Assembly (NCBI GenBank): GCA_964247055.1
Contig: OZ176051.1
Span: 11,904,001 to 11,968,000, forward strand
DNA from: Paragordius varius
Lineage: Eukaryota > Nematomorpha
Direction: 5' to 3'
Length of the DNA: 64,000 bases
Under the pieces are notes generated by a model. That model ran no database searches and was not told the DNA's origin. It worked only from the letters and a program-made list of their open reading frames with translations. Of this stretch, positions 36,601 to 51,600 are shown piece after piece. Position numbers and translations under genes: made by a program. Position 1 is the first letter of the stretch. Every line of letters starts with the position of its first letter.

Positions 36601-39600
36601 CGGATAAATATATTTCTCTTTCAAGTTTTGAACCCCCCAAAAAATTGTGAATTTTTAGGCCATGGTGCATATTAAAATAAACTTAGAAGCTATTCAAGTT
36701 GTAGCTTGGATGCATAATTGATTTTCTCCATACATATATAAAATATTTAAATATAACAATTATTAATAAAGTTTTAAATTGAATATATAAAAATATACCA
36801 CACTGGTTTTAACCGTATTAATTGTTTTATAATTACAGTAAAAACTGAAATTATACGGACAAAACTTAAAAAAGACAAATATTTTGTCTAAAAGACAACC
36901 ATACTTTTTAAATCTTGATTTATTTCAATGTAACTCATTGTTTTAAATGGCAAAGTATGAAAAAGAATATATTACTAACACAATCAATTATACATTTTAC
37001 AATTGTATCTAAATAGCTTATTTGAGAAGGTGTTAAAATGTATGGTTGTCTTTCAGATAAAAATATTTGTCTTTATATTTTTACGTTTTGTCCGTATTAA
37101 TTCATTTATAATTAAGATCGAACCAAATTTTCATTTCCCTTATTTATCCTAAATTTATGTTTTTGAAGCTTATCTGGAATTTAGCAATAACGAAATTTAC
37201 ACATGCTAAAATTAACATAATTTGTTTTTATTTTTTCAAACGAAATCTTTATTTGACACAATTAGAAAATGATTAAATCTAACACCTGATTTATAAACAA
37301 GTTCAAATCTTATTATGATTTATAGACGATCTCAAATAAAATTTGTCCGTTTTATTACCATTGTTAACTTATTTGAAAATTACGTACTCTCAGGACTTTA
37401 TATATTATTACCATTGTTTTATAAAACTTAGAAACATTTACACTCGTTATGGGATCCATCTCTTTACAATTGGACACAAACAAATTATTACCTATACTAT
37501 CTGAACCCTTTGCCAACCAAAATAATAAAGGATTGGGTATTTTTTCTATTTTAATGCCTTAAGGAATGGCTTCAACTGAATCCTGGATGACAAAATTTCA
37601 ACATATAAATTTTAAAGTATATATATATATAATTACACATTTATTTAATTTTTTTGTTTTATAATTTTATTACAATTTTAAATTTGAAACCCGTTTTAAA
37701 AGGGTTCTTAAATCTTAACTGGTTTTGGTTTTCAACATTTTATTCTTTTCTAGAACCGGTTATTTGAAAGTGGAACTTAATTGAAAACGGAAAATTATAA
37801 AAGTGTTTCGGTTTTCGTTATTTTTTTAAAGTTCCAGAGCCGATTCTAAAATTGGTATGTAAAATATTTAACTGTTCCGGTTTCTGTTCTTTACATTTTT
37901 TTGGTTTCAGAACCGGTTTATTAAAAATCGGAACATGAACAATAATGGTTCTTAAAATTTTAAATTTGTTTTTAGCCCTGCAAATTATCCTTCCTTTATT
38001 TTTTAGTTTATATGTGATGTGATTGATGTGGAATTGCGTACACAACACTTTGATAACAATCAATCAGGACAAAGTCCAAGTCTAAAATTAAAATGCCAAA
38101 ATATACAATTTATGACGCAAAAAGATTCATCTACTATCATACATATCATACCTAACAGTTATAATACGCTTGACTTTAATGTTAAGTGTAGCATGTATTG
38201 GTTAACTCAAGACAGTACACATTATTTCATTCGTCCCTGTAATTTTCAAGCTAAAATGATCTTTTTTGAGCAAAATATTCTGATTGATATATTGGCACAG
38301 ACAAAAACGATTTCTATTTTTACAAATCCTCAAATGGTAATCATAATGAATATTTTAATATCATAAATCTATTATATTCCGATTTGATTTTATATATGTA
38401 TAATATGTATATATTTGAAATAAATAGATAACAACAATATATACCATTGCAAATCAATATAAGTCAATTTATCACAATCTATTTAACTTATATGGCAGTG
38501 ACCATTGTAATGAAAGTAATTTCCCTATTTTTTTTATTAATTAACCTTTGGGATATTTCAAAAATTATTTAATATTCCGTAATAGAAAATACTAAACTGG
38601 ATAAAGCGTTACACATTAAAGGAGCATTTAAAAGCATATCGATTACAATGTATTCTCCAAAAATGTCCGATTTAAAACCTAACGAACCGATTGATATAGT
38701 AATTACCCAAGTGATATTCCAAAATGTTTTCGGTTTTTATAAAACACAACCTTATGAGACTTACCCGCAAAATGGCTGTGAGGAAAAAGTTAAAATTGCA
38801 GGGTTAACATTGGAGGATATATGTATTCGTTCGGGAGATAAAAGCCATCAAATTAAGTAATTTAGTTTACTTTTTACGAAATATAATTATCATTTATTTA
38901 ACTTCACTTTTAGTTTAAGAATAATGTTTTATTAGCAAATAATTATCTGGAGTTGGTTTGTTCGATTTTACCGTAACCTTTATCAAGTTCTATTTGCAAA
39001 AAAAATTTATTTCACTTATAGTGATTTATCAAACGAATGTACAAAGCCTATTTTGGATATGACTTTGGATAGCGATTATGGCATTAATATACGGAGTATG
39101 CGTAGCATAAGCATGGATATTAACCTACAACATATTTTACAACATTGCGCATGTATTTTGGAGGAATGGAAAAAATTGTTTAAGTCAGGATTTGGAACGC
39201 TTAAAAATAATTTAATTGGACATGAAACTAAACATTCTTACCATATTAACGATGTCTCGATTAAAAAGGGCCTATCCTTCAATTTTAATTTTGAGGGAAG
39301 TTCGATCAATTTGATATCTGGTCCTATTTTGAGTAGTAAGCTCTTTACTCATATAAATGAAACATTATCACATAAAACAACTAAATACACTATGAAAGGT
39401 ATAAAATGTCTATATACATTGGCGTGTGATATGGACTGTAATAAAATTAGCTTTATTCATATCCCAAATGATATAATGATAGTCACTGATCAAAGTGATT
39501 TAACATTAACATATAAGATTACAATTGAGGAAATTACTAATGCCTCACTGCCAACCATATCAATTAATTTAAGTCTTGCTTTCTTTAATTTTCTATATGG

Positions 39601-42600
39601 CATATACACCGACGATTGGTTGAAAATTATAATTCTTTGGGATTATTTGAAATTTCAAGCCGAAACAATGGCCACAACCGATAAAAATGAATTCCTTTCT
39701 GTGCCTTTTTACGCTTGGGTAAAACAACAAAATAATCGGGCCCTTGATAAAATTAGTTCAATGTGCCGAAAAGTGAGTATACATATCCATCATATTTCTT
39801 TATCTCTTGACTTGGATCATTATGATTCATTCAATAATTTTGTTAATGGTACTAGAAAAACCCTTAAATTTAACCTGGATATATTTGATTCCGATTTTAC
39901 GATACAATATAATGGTTTGATTACAAACAATCTATCCCATTCTTGTGTCGTGTCTCATGCTAAGTATCAATGTCAACACTTTACTTTGAAGCAAAACTTT
40001 GGCAATACGATTGATGAGGAATCTAAAACGATCCTTATTCAATGTATAAAGGAAAATAAAGCAAAAAGTCAGTCCTGTAATGTTGAATATGAATCTAAAA
40101 ACAAACTTAGGACCCTTATTCAAATAAATGTCAATTGCCCTGTAGAAAGTCACATATGTTTAACGGAGGAATTAATTTCAAATTACATAAACATTTGTGA
40201 GAATTTAAAGTTTGTCCGCCATAAACCCTATTGCAATTATAATATTAATCCACAAACACATTGGGCACACGCTTGTATGATAAATGTAAATGCTCCGTTT
40301 TTAACGGTATATTTCATAATTTCTAATTATACAAAACTCAAATTGGAACTCCACCAATTATCCCTTAAAAGAGGAATAGAATCCGGCATTTCAAGTACGA
40401 TTTTGGATGTTTTATATATGGCTATTTATTTCAGTAAAACATTTATTTTAATACAAATTTTTTTATTAATTTATACACATGTATAGTTTTTCAACCCATG
40501 ATGAAAACAGTTATAAAAGCCAATTTTGTCCAATTACTGGTATCGTATCCCCAAGCTCTATCCAATCTAGAATATTTACCATTTTTAAAGGCTTCATCTG
40601 TAAAATTAACCTTAAATGTCACAAATAAAATGGATTGTCCACTCTTTGACTGTTTAAGAAAAACCGAATTTGTACCAAAATACCATAATAATATAACAAC
40701 TAATGACGAATTATATGAATATCAATTATTTCCCTATATACCATCAATGGTGCTTAAGCAGAATGTTAAATATAATAATTCTAGCGTTTTACACAATAAC
40801 ATATACTACCATTTTGAAAAGGCAAAAAATCTTACTTTTAAATGTAATTTCATCAATATTCACGGCAGTCAAATCCATGCTAAATTGTTCAAGAATTTAA
40901 TGGATTCTTACCTGAACATAAAAGTTATATATATTTTTTTTATACATTTTAAAATAAAGTTTTTTTAACAAAATATTACAATTTTAAGATATTTGCTTTA
41001 TTTAATAAATTTATGTACAATCATATTTCTTATAATATCTCAAGATTAATTATTTGGTTATTTAGGATACATATTTTAAAGTATCAACTTTATTTTAAGC
41101 CAATTGCTAATACAGTAGCATATGGTAAAAAACAAAAAATGTTTGAAATTAAACATTTTAGCTATCCTTATTTAATCATAAAAAAACTTTGTTACTGTAT
41201 TAATGGCCACCAATAAAGTGGTTATTATATTTACTACAAAATTGGTGTTTTCAGTGATTATAATAGTCTATACCATTTGCATTTTAGAAAATGGTTAAAA
41301 GCGGTCCGAAGCTTTCATTTCATAAAAATCCTACTAAACAACCTCTAATGGATTACGAATACATGTGTGAATCCTATGTTTTTACGGATGATTTGAAAAA
41401 TAATCTATCTAACTTTACATTTGACGCCGAAAATGGTAACTTTAGAAAAAATCTTTTTTAGTAATTTTTTTAAATATATATAAAAATTGTAGTTTTCTAC
41501 TTAATTAAATATACCTACCCAATAAATATAATGTAATAAATGTTAGTTCAAAAAAGTACAATTATACCCGACCCACAACATGCGTCTTTTGCCACAAACC
41601 TCTCTAAAATTGAAAATCAATTCGGAACTTTCTATGTACATGAATGTTCAATGTGCTGGTCATATCCGGAACCCAGAACTATGGATAAAGTAAGCAGACA
41701 AAATGGCATATAAAAATATATTGGATTTTTATCTTAGAATAGCTTTTATCGGTATGCCCCCTCCCCCTACATTTATAATTAAAAAAATTAATATAATATT
41801 GTGCTATAATTATACAATTTAATGTTGTCTATAGTATTTTTGTCATATGGATGTCTAAATTTAAATTAATTAACCTCAACATTGTAAATTATTAAATTCT
41901 TTGATTATTTACACGCTTATTTATTATTTCCATTTAGATCATTCTAAATCCACCGCCTTATTGTAGGGAATATGTTGAACCTCAAAATATACCTATTTCT
42001 CAGACTGAATCAAGCGTTTTAACAAGCTCCCTTATTGAATCAAACATTGAAAAACTTAATTCTTGTAAACAAACAAAAGATCCTTTCGTACTGTGTAAAT
42101 TAGAATATGGAACTTTGCCCAATAATATTAACAATCACCAAAATCGACAGTCATCTATTTTCTTTAAAACGCTGAGTGAATTAGATATATCCCGAACTGT
42201 TACATTTCTAGATTGCGCTGATCAAAATTATTCTGTCAACATTTATAAAAAGCCTACTAAAAGTTTGTTTATTTAAATTAAGATATATTTTCATTGAATT
42301 ATTCAGATACATAATTAGTTGTTTGTTAAATTAATCGAAATATTATTTTATTTGCTACTTATAAAATTAAGCCTTTTATTAGATTCATATAACTTTGAAG
42401 TCTATTTTTCATATTAGATAAAAACACCTCAAACCTATATTCGGATGTTTGGAAATTTACAATCTTTATAATCCATTCAACCGTTCCACTTACAGAAATA
42501 AATTATACATTGTTAATTACGACACTCTCCCCTATATCCCTGGCTGGTTGCTTATGTGTGGATAGCATATTTAATCCCGTCATATATAATGATATCGTAC

Positions 42601-45600
42601 AATATAACCCTAATAATTATAAATGCAATCAAAAATTAAAATATGATTTTACCATATCTCAACTACAGTTCAATTTGTTTGATGTGTTGCCCCTTAAAAT
42701 TTATCAGGAAATATCTTCAATTGATGACTATGAAACTTTCGGTAATAATTTTCTTTATTAATAGTAAATCAAATATTTTTTCACATAGAATTCACATTTA
42801 ATATATTTAATCATTTTGCAATAATAACTTACTTTTCCGAATTTAATCATTAGACTTTACATAGAAGTTATTTAATTAGTTTATAAATTTTAAATAATTA
42901 ATATAAATTAACCAGACATTTGGTTTTAGACGCATTACATACCATTTACAATTCAAATACACCCTTAAATTATGTGTTTTCGGTCTAATATAACTCATTA
43001 TTAATATAAAATATATCTTAATGGCATAGTTTATTATTTTTTCAGTAATAAATTTTAAACGAAATTTATTTTTAAAAATATATTAGTAAGTTTTAATCTT
43101 AAAAAACACTAAATTTATTTTAGGGTGAATTTGCATTGTTCAAGGGTGAATTTGCATTGTTCAAGGGTGAATTTGAACTGTGATTGGTATATATAATATA
43201 TATATATATATATATTTATATATTCTCAAACTTTGTTTAATAAATAATTTTTTTTGACCAATTATAGGTGTTCCCGTAACCATTTTAGCCCTACAATTGA
43301 ACGCTTATGAACTAATTTTGAGTAAAAAATTAATGAACCAGGATTTATCTACAAAATCGTCTCTTATAAATGGGTTTGGATACTGTTATGATCTCAACCA
43401 AATTAAGGTAGGATATAGAATTTTATTGGGTAAACTATATAATAGTTTGAAAACGCTTTTCAGTAGGCAAAAATGTTTTAAAAATGTTAACAAAATAAAA
43501 AATGGTACCAATAAAAAATTTACGATTGTTTAGAAGATATATCATGCAATATTTAGCTCAAAATAAATAAAAAACAAAAATTATTAAAGCAGCCCGTGAA
43601 GATAGTTGTGCTGGACACCTCTGGCTAATATTATTTTTAATCACTATATATGTTTGAGTTTTTTGTATTTAGTTTCCATTTTTCCATGGCAAAAACCTGG
43701 ATTTAAGCCTTAAAACAAATCTCAAAAATGCTAACTTTGAATCCGATTTCATTCGTTTCATTGTTACACCTGAGCTTTATCGAACCATTTCTCATTACAC
43801 CAATGATTGGAAACTTTTTGATGAATCAGTATATCGTTTATTTATTTTTACCATATTTTAAGTGTCGTCATTCTATTAAAATATATCTATATTTTTTACC
43901 ATTAGTTGTTTCCAAAATCCATGTCAAATTTTCCATGCAGTATTATTTTAAAGAATGCAACACCCTTAACACTTATCATAGGACAGGATATGAATTTGTT
44001 TGATCACTTTAATTTTATCGATACGACGAGCGGTGAAGAAATCCAAAAATTACCCATAATCAATAATCGAGAAATGAACAGTTTAGAATTACGGCCCTCT
44101 CAAAGTGTAGCGATCGAGTATGCAATTATTTTATTAATTACTCTAAAATTTTTAAAATTAATTAATATTATTTAACAAAACATAATAGATTATAAATTTG
44201 TTTTTGCTTTTAATGGTTTCGCGATTTTTTGATTCCCCATAAGCATAATTTCTATTAGATGAATTTTATACGTTTTTAACTTGCTGTTTAGTTTACTTTT
44301 TTTATTTTATTCTCGCACGGATCTTACACATTTTACTAAATTTCATATATTTTAAGACTAAACGTTTTAATTGGATGCTTAATAATTATTGCAACGCTTT
44401 AATTGGATGCTTAATAATTATAGCAAAACAATTTTATTTTACTTTTTATATGACAGCTGGAGATTTCGATGTCAATTCAATAAGAATTGTCGAGGTGAGA
44501 ATGTTTATAATTTGGTGTGCGCGTTCCCAAACAATCCGCAAAAATGGTATCCCTTCTCTATAACAAAAACAATTACATCTAATCAAGCTAACACCAACAA
44601 ATCTATTGCAATAAATTACACCTCATTGAGGGCACTTTGTACGCACGAAAAAAATTCCAATAAAATGCTGGTAAGAAATTCATATTAGCAGTATCGATAT
44701 AAACGATATGTTATTTTATAAATATTTTTTAAAATTGATAATAGGTGATGTTTTTTAAATTATTAATACTAGTTACATTTTCCAGTAAACTATAAAATCA
44801 AAACGAAGGCAAAAACGTTCGCATGTTTTGATTTATCTTGGTTAAACAAATATACCGGCTTAATTTTATTTGTATATATTAGATTATTAATATTTTTGAT
44901 TTGTATTTAATTCAATTTAGATCCGCACTAAAAAATTTCTTTTAAAACATGGAGTGTTGGAGTTTAAAACATAAAGGATATCTCACAATAAACTATGAAA
45001 GAAATATTAATTACATAGAAAATATTTTAATAACTAATAAGATATTATAAATATAATTTTAAAAAGATCTTCATTACATAATTATATTTAATTTATACCT
45101 ATCTGATAAAATATTGGTGTCTTATTTAAAATTATCTATTAAAATAGTTAGGTGTAAGAAAATAGTAATAACATTTAACCACCTCCAAGAGGTTATACGA
45201 TCAAAAAACCAAACCCTTATTCCTTTATCAGGGAGGGTTGTACGCTTTTAAAAATAAAAATGGATTTCATTCAATATATTCCAAAATTGGTAGAATAGAA
45301 ATCCAAAAATTATTAAAGCAGCCCAGAAGATATTTGTGCTAAACACCTGAGAGATAAATAAATATAAAACACCATTTGAGACATAACCATTTTTATACTT
45401 TGGGTTTGAAACAATCATACAAAGTAATATATAAGATTTTAACAATTAACTAGGTTCTTATTACATTCATAAAAAATCTCATAGTACAGCATCCGAAAAT
45501 GGGATATTTTTTTACGTATTTATAATTAAGTTGATTTTGCCTTAAGAGAAACGAGAGGAATTATTTGCAAAACGATTTTGATATTTAATAAGAATAACAT

Positions 45601-48600
45601 TTAAAAGAATTTGCGCTTTGTCTTTTATCTTATTCTATAAACGAATTTAATTAATCCTATCAATGTTTCCGTAAATTTCAATCATTATTTATTCCAATGA
45701 TTGGTTTATTACAAAACAATCTCTCTATTAAATGTCCTTTTTTCCAAGATTATACAAACTCTGTAGTAATTGTAGAAAAATATTTGGAATTTAAACTTAT
45801 AAAATCTGTATGATAATGTTTGTGATGCTTTTAAAAATTATCAAATTCTAATAGATATTTCGAATATATATAATTTTGACTAATATCTTGTGCGATTCTA
45901 TATTTTATAAAATATCATTACATTAGAATTTCGAAATAAAATCTAATATAATTATACCAAAAAATTGGTTTTTTATAGCCAAAATGAAAAATTGTTTAAT
46001 ACCTCTTAAATGCATAATACGAAGAAACGAATTTATATTAATATTCTTCCCTATATTTAAATAAGATATGTGGGCTAGAATTCCTTATTACTCATTTTCA
46101 ACATGTTTTTTTACATTCCTGTTTGCCCATTGAATTTAGACACACATGGTTCTTCAATAGATTCTTATTTTTATCTTCCACAAGTTGTATTCAATTAAAG
46201 TGCGTATTTAAATGGTTTCCAAAATGTTTTAAAACATTTGCATGCCAAATTTTCAATAAATTTAGCAGATGATATATAACTTTTTTCATTTTATTCAAAT
46301 TCTCTTTACGGGAATTTAAGTACATTTTATAACTTAATTCATACTAATATTTTTAAGTAGTACAGATGTTGTTAAGTCGAAAAGATTGCATATTTATATT
46401 TTTGTGTTTTGTTCTAAAACAATTGGGTCAAACTACGTGTAGAAAACAAATTATTCCCCAAATAATATATCTTGACATATCGTTAATTAAAGATCCAATA
46501 GGAGTCAATTATTAAATTTGATATATAATTATAGACAAAACAAACTCGGATAATTAAAATTAAGAAATTGATAAATAATTCACAAATAATTTTTCAATTT
46601 ATCGCTTCTCTGGCTTATTAGCTATGATCGATTGTGTAGTATCTGTTCTTATCAGCTTAATATCTGATATGGTTTCTCATTGAAACCCCTGATATTAAAT
46701 CATTTTTTGTAGGTTTTGGGGATTGCTCTAGGCTTGCCTATCACTCCTCAAACGGGTCAACCTGGTATTGCACTATATCCAGGAGTGGCCCAACAATTTT
46801 ATAAACAAAATAATTACTTATGTAATAAAAATTATCATAAAGAAAAATATTGTAAAAATAATACAATGATGCATTCGGGTTTTTGACCTCTCATCAACAT
46901 GAGATGCTTGATTGTATTGGTGACAATTAATTTCTTGAGGTGCGTAGGGTAAGGGAACTTGTTTCTGTCAAAAAAGACGGTCGTTTTCGCGTACCAAGAA
47001 CAAAGGCTCTCTACAACAATTGGCATAACTTGTACACATAAGATTTTAAAATTTGATCGGAGATTATCTTTTATCAGGTCCACTAGGAGGTTGTTGAGGG
47101 AATGGTTTAGAATTGGAATGTGTGCTTGGATTTCTTTGGCTGCCACAACGATAGCCCAATTGTTTAGATGTTTGAGACCAATTTTCTTTGGTAGGAGATT
47201 GAGCCGCACTCGGTAGAGGTGACTCAACTTATCATCAGCAACGCACTCCACCCGACCCTGCAAAGCAAAATAATGTAGCTTAGTGGGTTCAAAACAACAG
47301 CTGAGTGATTGTCTTGGAGATAGAACTCAGAAATTTTTTTCTGAAAAGAATCATTAAAAGACCAAGAAATTTTAGATTCAGACGCCATTAACCCTCTTGT
47401 CCAAATGTTTTGGCATTTATTAGCTAGATGGAGACACAACGGTTCTCATAACCAGACAAATATTTGTCTGACTGATCGGGAGTTATAAAATCTAATTTAA
47501 CCTTACAAATGCTAGCCGACTTAAGTTCCTCGAGAGCAGAAACTCTTAAAAGCGAAATCGATACAAAATATATTGATATCATCTCAAAATAGGGCGTCCC
47601 TAAGGGGCCCGTATCACGATGCGAGCGAAATTCAGAATCTGCTCAAAAACTTTAGTCATTTTTGATCAAGAAATTCTCGTGTTACCATTTTGAATCATTA
47701 TTTCTCAATTGGGAAATAGTGGGATAGAAGAGGGTTTTTATTGCTTCAAGCTTTTGCCACGGAAGGAGGTTAGAGCTATGGATTTTATCGGGAATTTTTC
47801 TAGAAGGAACGGGTTTGTGAGGTTGACACCGGGCTTACCTAAAAACTTAAAAAAACAATAATTATGAAGAAATGTTTGGATTGTTGTTTGTTTCATTTCG
47901 TCCACTCATAAAGAAGTGAAACATATCGCATGACGCTTTAATGACGTCCGATATGATCAGCTTCCTCTCGAAGATTACGCCATTGTTGCAGCAGGAGCCC
48001 AGAGATCCAACGACGATCGGGATGACCTCGACATCATTAAGGCGCTCTCGCAGTCCAGTGGCGAAGGATTCGTACCTGATAAGCTTGTTTGTTGCGGCCT
48101 GATGGAGTGAGGATAGCCGAATTTTATATGGTACCGTGGGATCGATGATGAAGCAGGATGATTCATCGTGACGATTCTTGATTCTCGCTGATGACTTGGA
48201 AGTTTGGTGGTAGCGCCTCCTTGATCCGATTTATTAGATTGTGTCTCTTGGCTATTAGATTGCTCTCTTTTAAACAGTTATTGAGAACATGGGCGGGGGC
48301 TTCGTTATCTTTGCCACATCGTCGACATTTCAGTGTTGGGTCGTGTTTACGAGAATTGGTGGGGAGAAGATTGAGCCTGGCGCGATGAATGAATTTTCAA
48401 TCAAATAATCTCATGTGTTTTGCTGTAAAAAGAAAAGAATAGCTGGCCCGATCGGCAGCTACACATTCCATAACTCGCCTTGCAGGACTAAGTGATGGAG
48501 TTCTGCATCTTTTAGCGCACGCTGAGTGCGTCTGAGCATCGAGACTACGTTGTTCGATACGGAGTCGTTTTTTATCAACTATTAATGTGGGAGAGGAATT

Positions 48601-51600
48601 GATAAATTCCCATTTGATCTTAAGGAACTGAGATGATTTCCGTGCCTCTGTCCAAGGGTGTTGAGCTTTGTTGCTCGGGTTTCTAACGTCCGGATTATTA
48701 TTGCCGGAAAGAGAGGAAGCCATATCCTCCGGAGTTGGGTTTGTAACATTTAATCTATAGGCTGTTGTTTTTGAGAGCACGGCGAGCGACTCTGTTTTAA
48801 TTGATTCGTCGCGGGAGGTTAGCAGTTTGAAAGCGGAATCTATTCTAAATATATGCATGTCATCCTTTAGGAGAAGCATGCCGAGAGCACCTTTGGTGGA
48901 CACGTGGATATAGTTTATGGTGGCGTCTTTTGGAAGAACCAATATTTGTTTGATTATTGTAGTCAATTGTTTATCTATTGCATCCGAGGTATTGCAATTG
49001 ATTTGATTAAAGCGCAATCTGTGTGTGAGTGTGGGATAATAGAATGTTTTTATAGGGTCAAGCTTTTACCAGGCGGCCAGCTTGTAATTTAATATTTTTT
49101 GCGGGATTTTAGTATTTGCGGCTGGTCTTTGAATGTCCAACCCAACCGGGTTACCTAAGAAGTTTGTATATTCGTGGTGTTGTAAGGTTTTAATAATGCC
49201 ATCATCAATTGAGAACTGGTAAGTTGCATTAAGAGAAAAGGTGACACACTTGGAAGAATTTATTGTAAGACCGATTTCACCAAGGAGGAATGTGAGTCGG
49301 TCAAGCGCCGCTTGGTGGAGATGTGGGTTTGGCGATAAGCAAGCCATATCATCCGCATACGCAAGTATTTCGTGACTGTGATTACTTATTTTCTCAATTA
49401 TTGAATTAACGGCAACGTTAATTAAGGTGTTGAGTGGGCAGCCCTGTTTGATGCCGGAGAGGAAGGGGATTTGGTTTGTCAGTCCATGGGATGTCATGAA
49501 AGCTGTGGATAGGATGAGTTTGTATAGATAATTTAAATGATATTAATGAAGCTCTTGGATAGGCCGAAAAGGGTGAGGCCATTGAAGATGGCTTGGTGTG
49601 GAAGGCTATCGAAGGCAGCATCAATATCGATCCATGTTATGAACAATGAGGATTTACTGTGCACCGCTGTTTTGATTTTTTTCGATCACCTAGTTGTGTT
49701 CGAAGCGCCCATCATAGGGGAGGAAACCCTTCTGTTTTGGAGACATGAGATTATTGTTATTGGTGTACTGGATGATTTGATCTGATAAAATGGCTGTAAA
49801 AAGTTTATATTGTATTTGTTAACGAGATTGGACGCCACCCATTAATTTTACTCAAATTTCTTTTTGGGACCAAGATCGAGATGGAAGATTTCCAAGCATC
49901 AGGTATGCGTTGGTGATTGAGACAAATATTGTAAATAGCTGAGAGTAGTTTACCATTATTGTCTATTTTTAACCATTTTTGATAAGTGACGCCGTCATTG
50001 CCGGGGGAAGACTTTGGCATTTTTTTAAGCTTGTCGACTATTGTTTTTGGCAAGATTAGCTCCATGTCTAAAACATTGTCGTGGGATGTGATTGCAGGTA
50101 CCGAATTTAGCGTATAAGAACGTCCGATCAAGGATTTAAAATGAGATTCAATCACCTGGGGATCGATTTTACAGGACTTGGGCGGGCCTTCCATGATAAG
50201 ACGCATCGCCTTTCGTCTATTAAAACGGTATAGCTTTTGTAGGTAACGTGGGTTAGGATTTTCAATTGAGAATTTCTTGGGATTTTAGAAGAACGAGGAG
50301 AACTATGGTACCGGATGATATCATCCAATATTTCCTCGAATCTGGCCCAGGGATCCGGGTGAGAACTGATATTATTTAATTCGTTGATAAAATCGGGTGG
50401 TTTGTTATTATTATCAGGTATTAAATAGTTTGACCGGCCTTCCAAAGGCGGAGTAATAGAGTGTGGTACGTCTGGTTCAACTTCGCAAATATTCGAAGTG
50501 GATGGAGCATCATCCTCGATTGGATATTCTAATATTGAAAACCTATTATTGCAGGTGACTGTATCGCTAGCGTTAAAAGTTTGATGGGCAAACTTGTGAC
50601 AGTGACTTTTAACTGGGGATTTCTGTCGGACAGGTTTGTTATCAGGGTTAAATTTAGTATCAAGAAGCGAAGTCGCTTTCTCATGATGGCGTATTGGAGC
50701 ATTATGTGAACGAATGTGATGATCCAGATTACTTTTTTTGGGATATGTTTCGCCGCAAATGTTGCATTTGTGCGGGAATAGAGTTTTGGGGATCTCGTGC
50801 CGCGATTGTAACTTTGAATGTCCATTAAAAAATTGTAGTCACATATGGCCATGAAGTGAATGGCTAAACCCAATTCCTCCCGAGGCACCTCACCTTAAAC
50901 TACAAATTTAGGACTGAAGTCCGGAATTATAAACCTGGCGATTTGGATGTGGGACGCTATCCTTCATAACACTTATAATCGTGCCACTGGCACGAGCTCC
51001 CTAAAACTCTATTCCCCCACAAATGCAACGTTTGCGGCGAAACATATCCCAAAAAAAGTAATCTGGATCATCATAATCGTTCACATAATGCTCCAAAACT
51101 CCATCATGAGAAAGCGACCTCGCTTCTTGACACCAAATTCAATCCTGATAACAAACCCGTCCAACAGAAATTCTTAGTTAAAAGTCACTGTCGACAGTTT
51201 CCCCAACAAACTTTTAACGCTAGCAATACAATCACCTGCAATAATAAGTTTTCAATATTACAATATTCAGTCGAGAATGATCCTCATCTTCAAATATTTG
51301 CGAAGTTGAACCAGACTCATTACACTCTATTACCCCTCCTTTGGAAGGCCGGTCAAACTATTTGATACCTGATAATTACAAACCACCCGTTTTTATCAAC
51401 GAATTAAATAATATCAGTTCTCACCCGGATCCCTGGGCCAGATTCGAGGAAATATTGGATGATATCATCCGTTACCACAGTTCTACTCGTTCTTCTCAAA
51501 ACGATCCCAATAAATTCTCAACTGAAAATGCAAACCCACGTTACCTACAAAACCTATACCGTTTCAATAGACGAAAGGCGATGCGTCTTATCATGGAAGG

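Noticed and set aside
45180-45240. GC-richer patch with short complementary segments, possible RNA gene
   Set aside because: It does not match U1, U4, U5, U6, 5S or tRNA features that I can recognise, and the base-pairing is too short.
48904-49092. Plus-strand open frames within 46800-50900, and minus-strand ones within 51000-53900
   Set aside because: These are antisense shadows of the retrotransposon reading frames.
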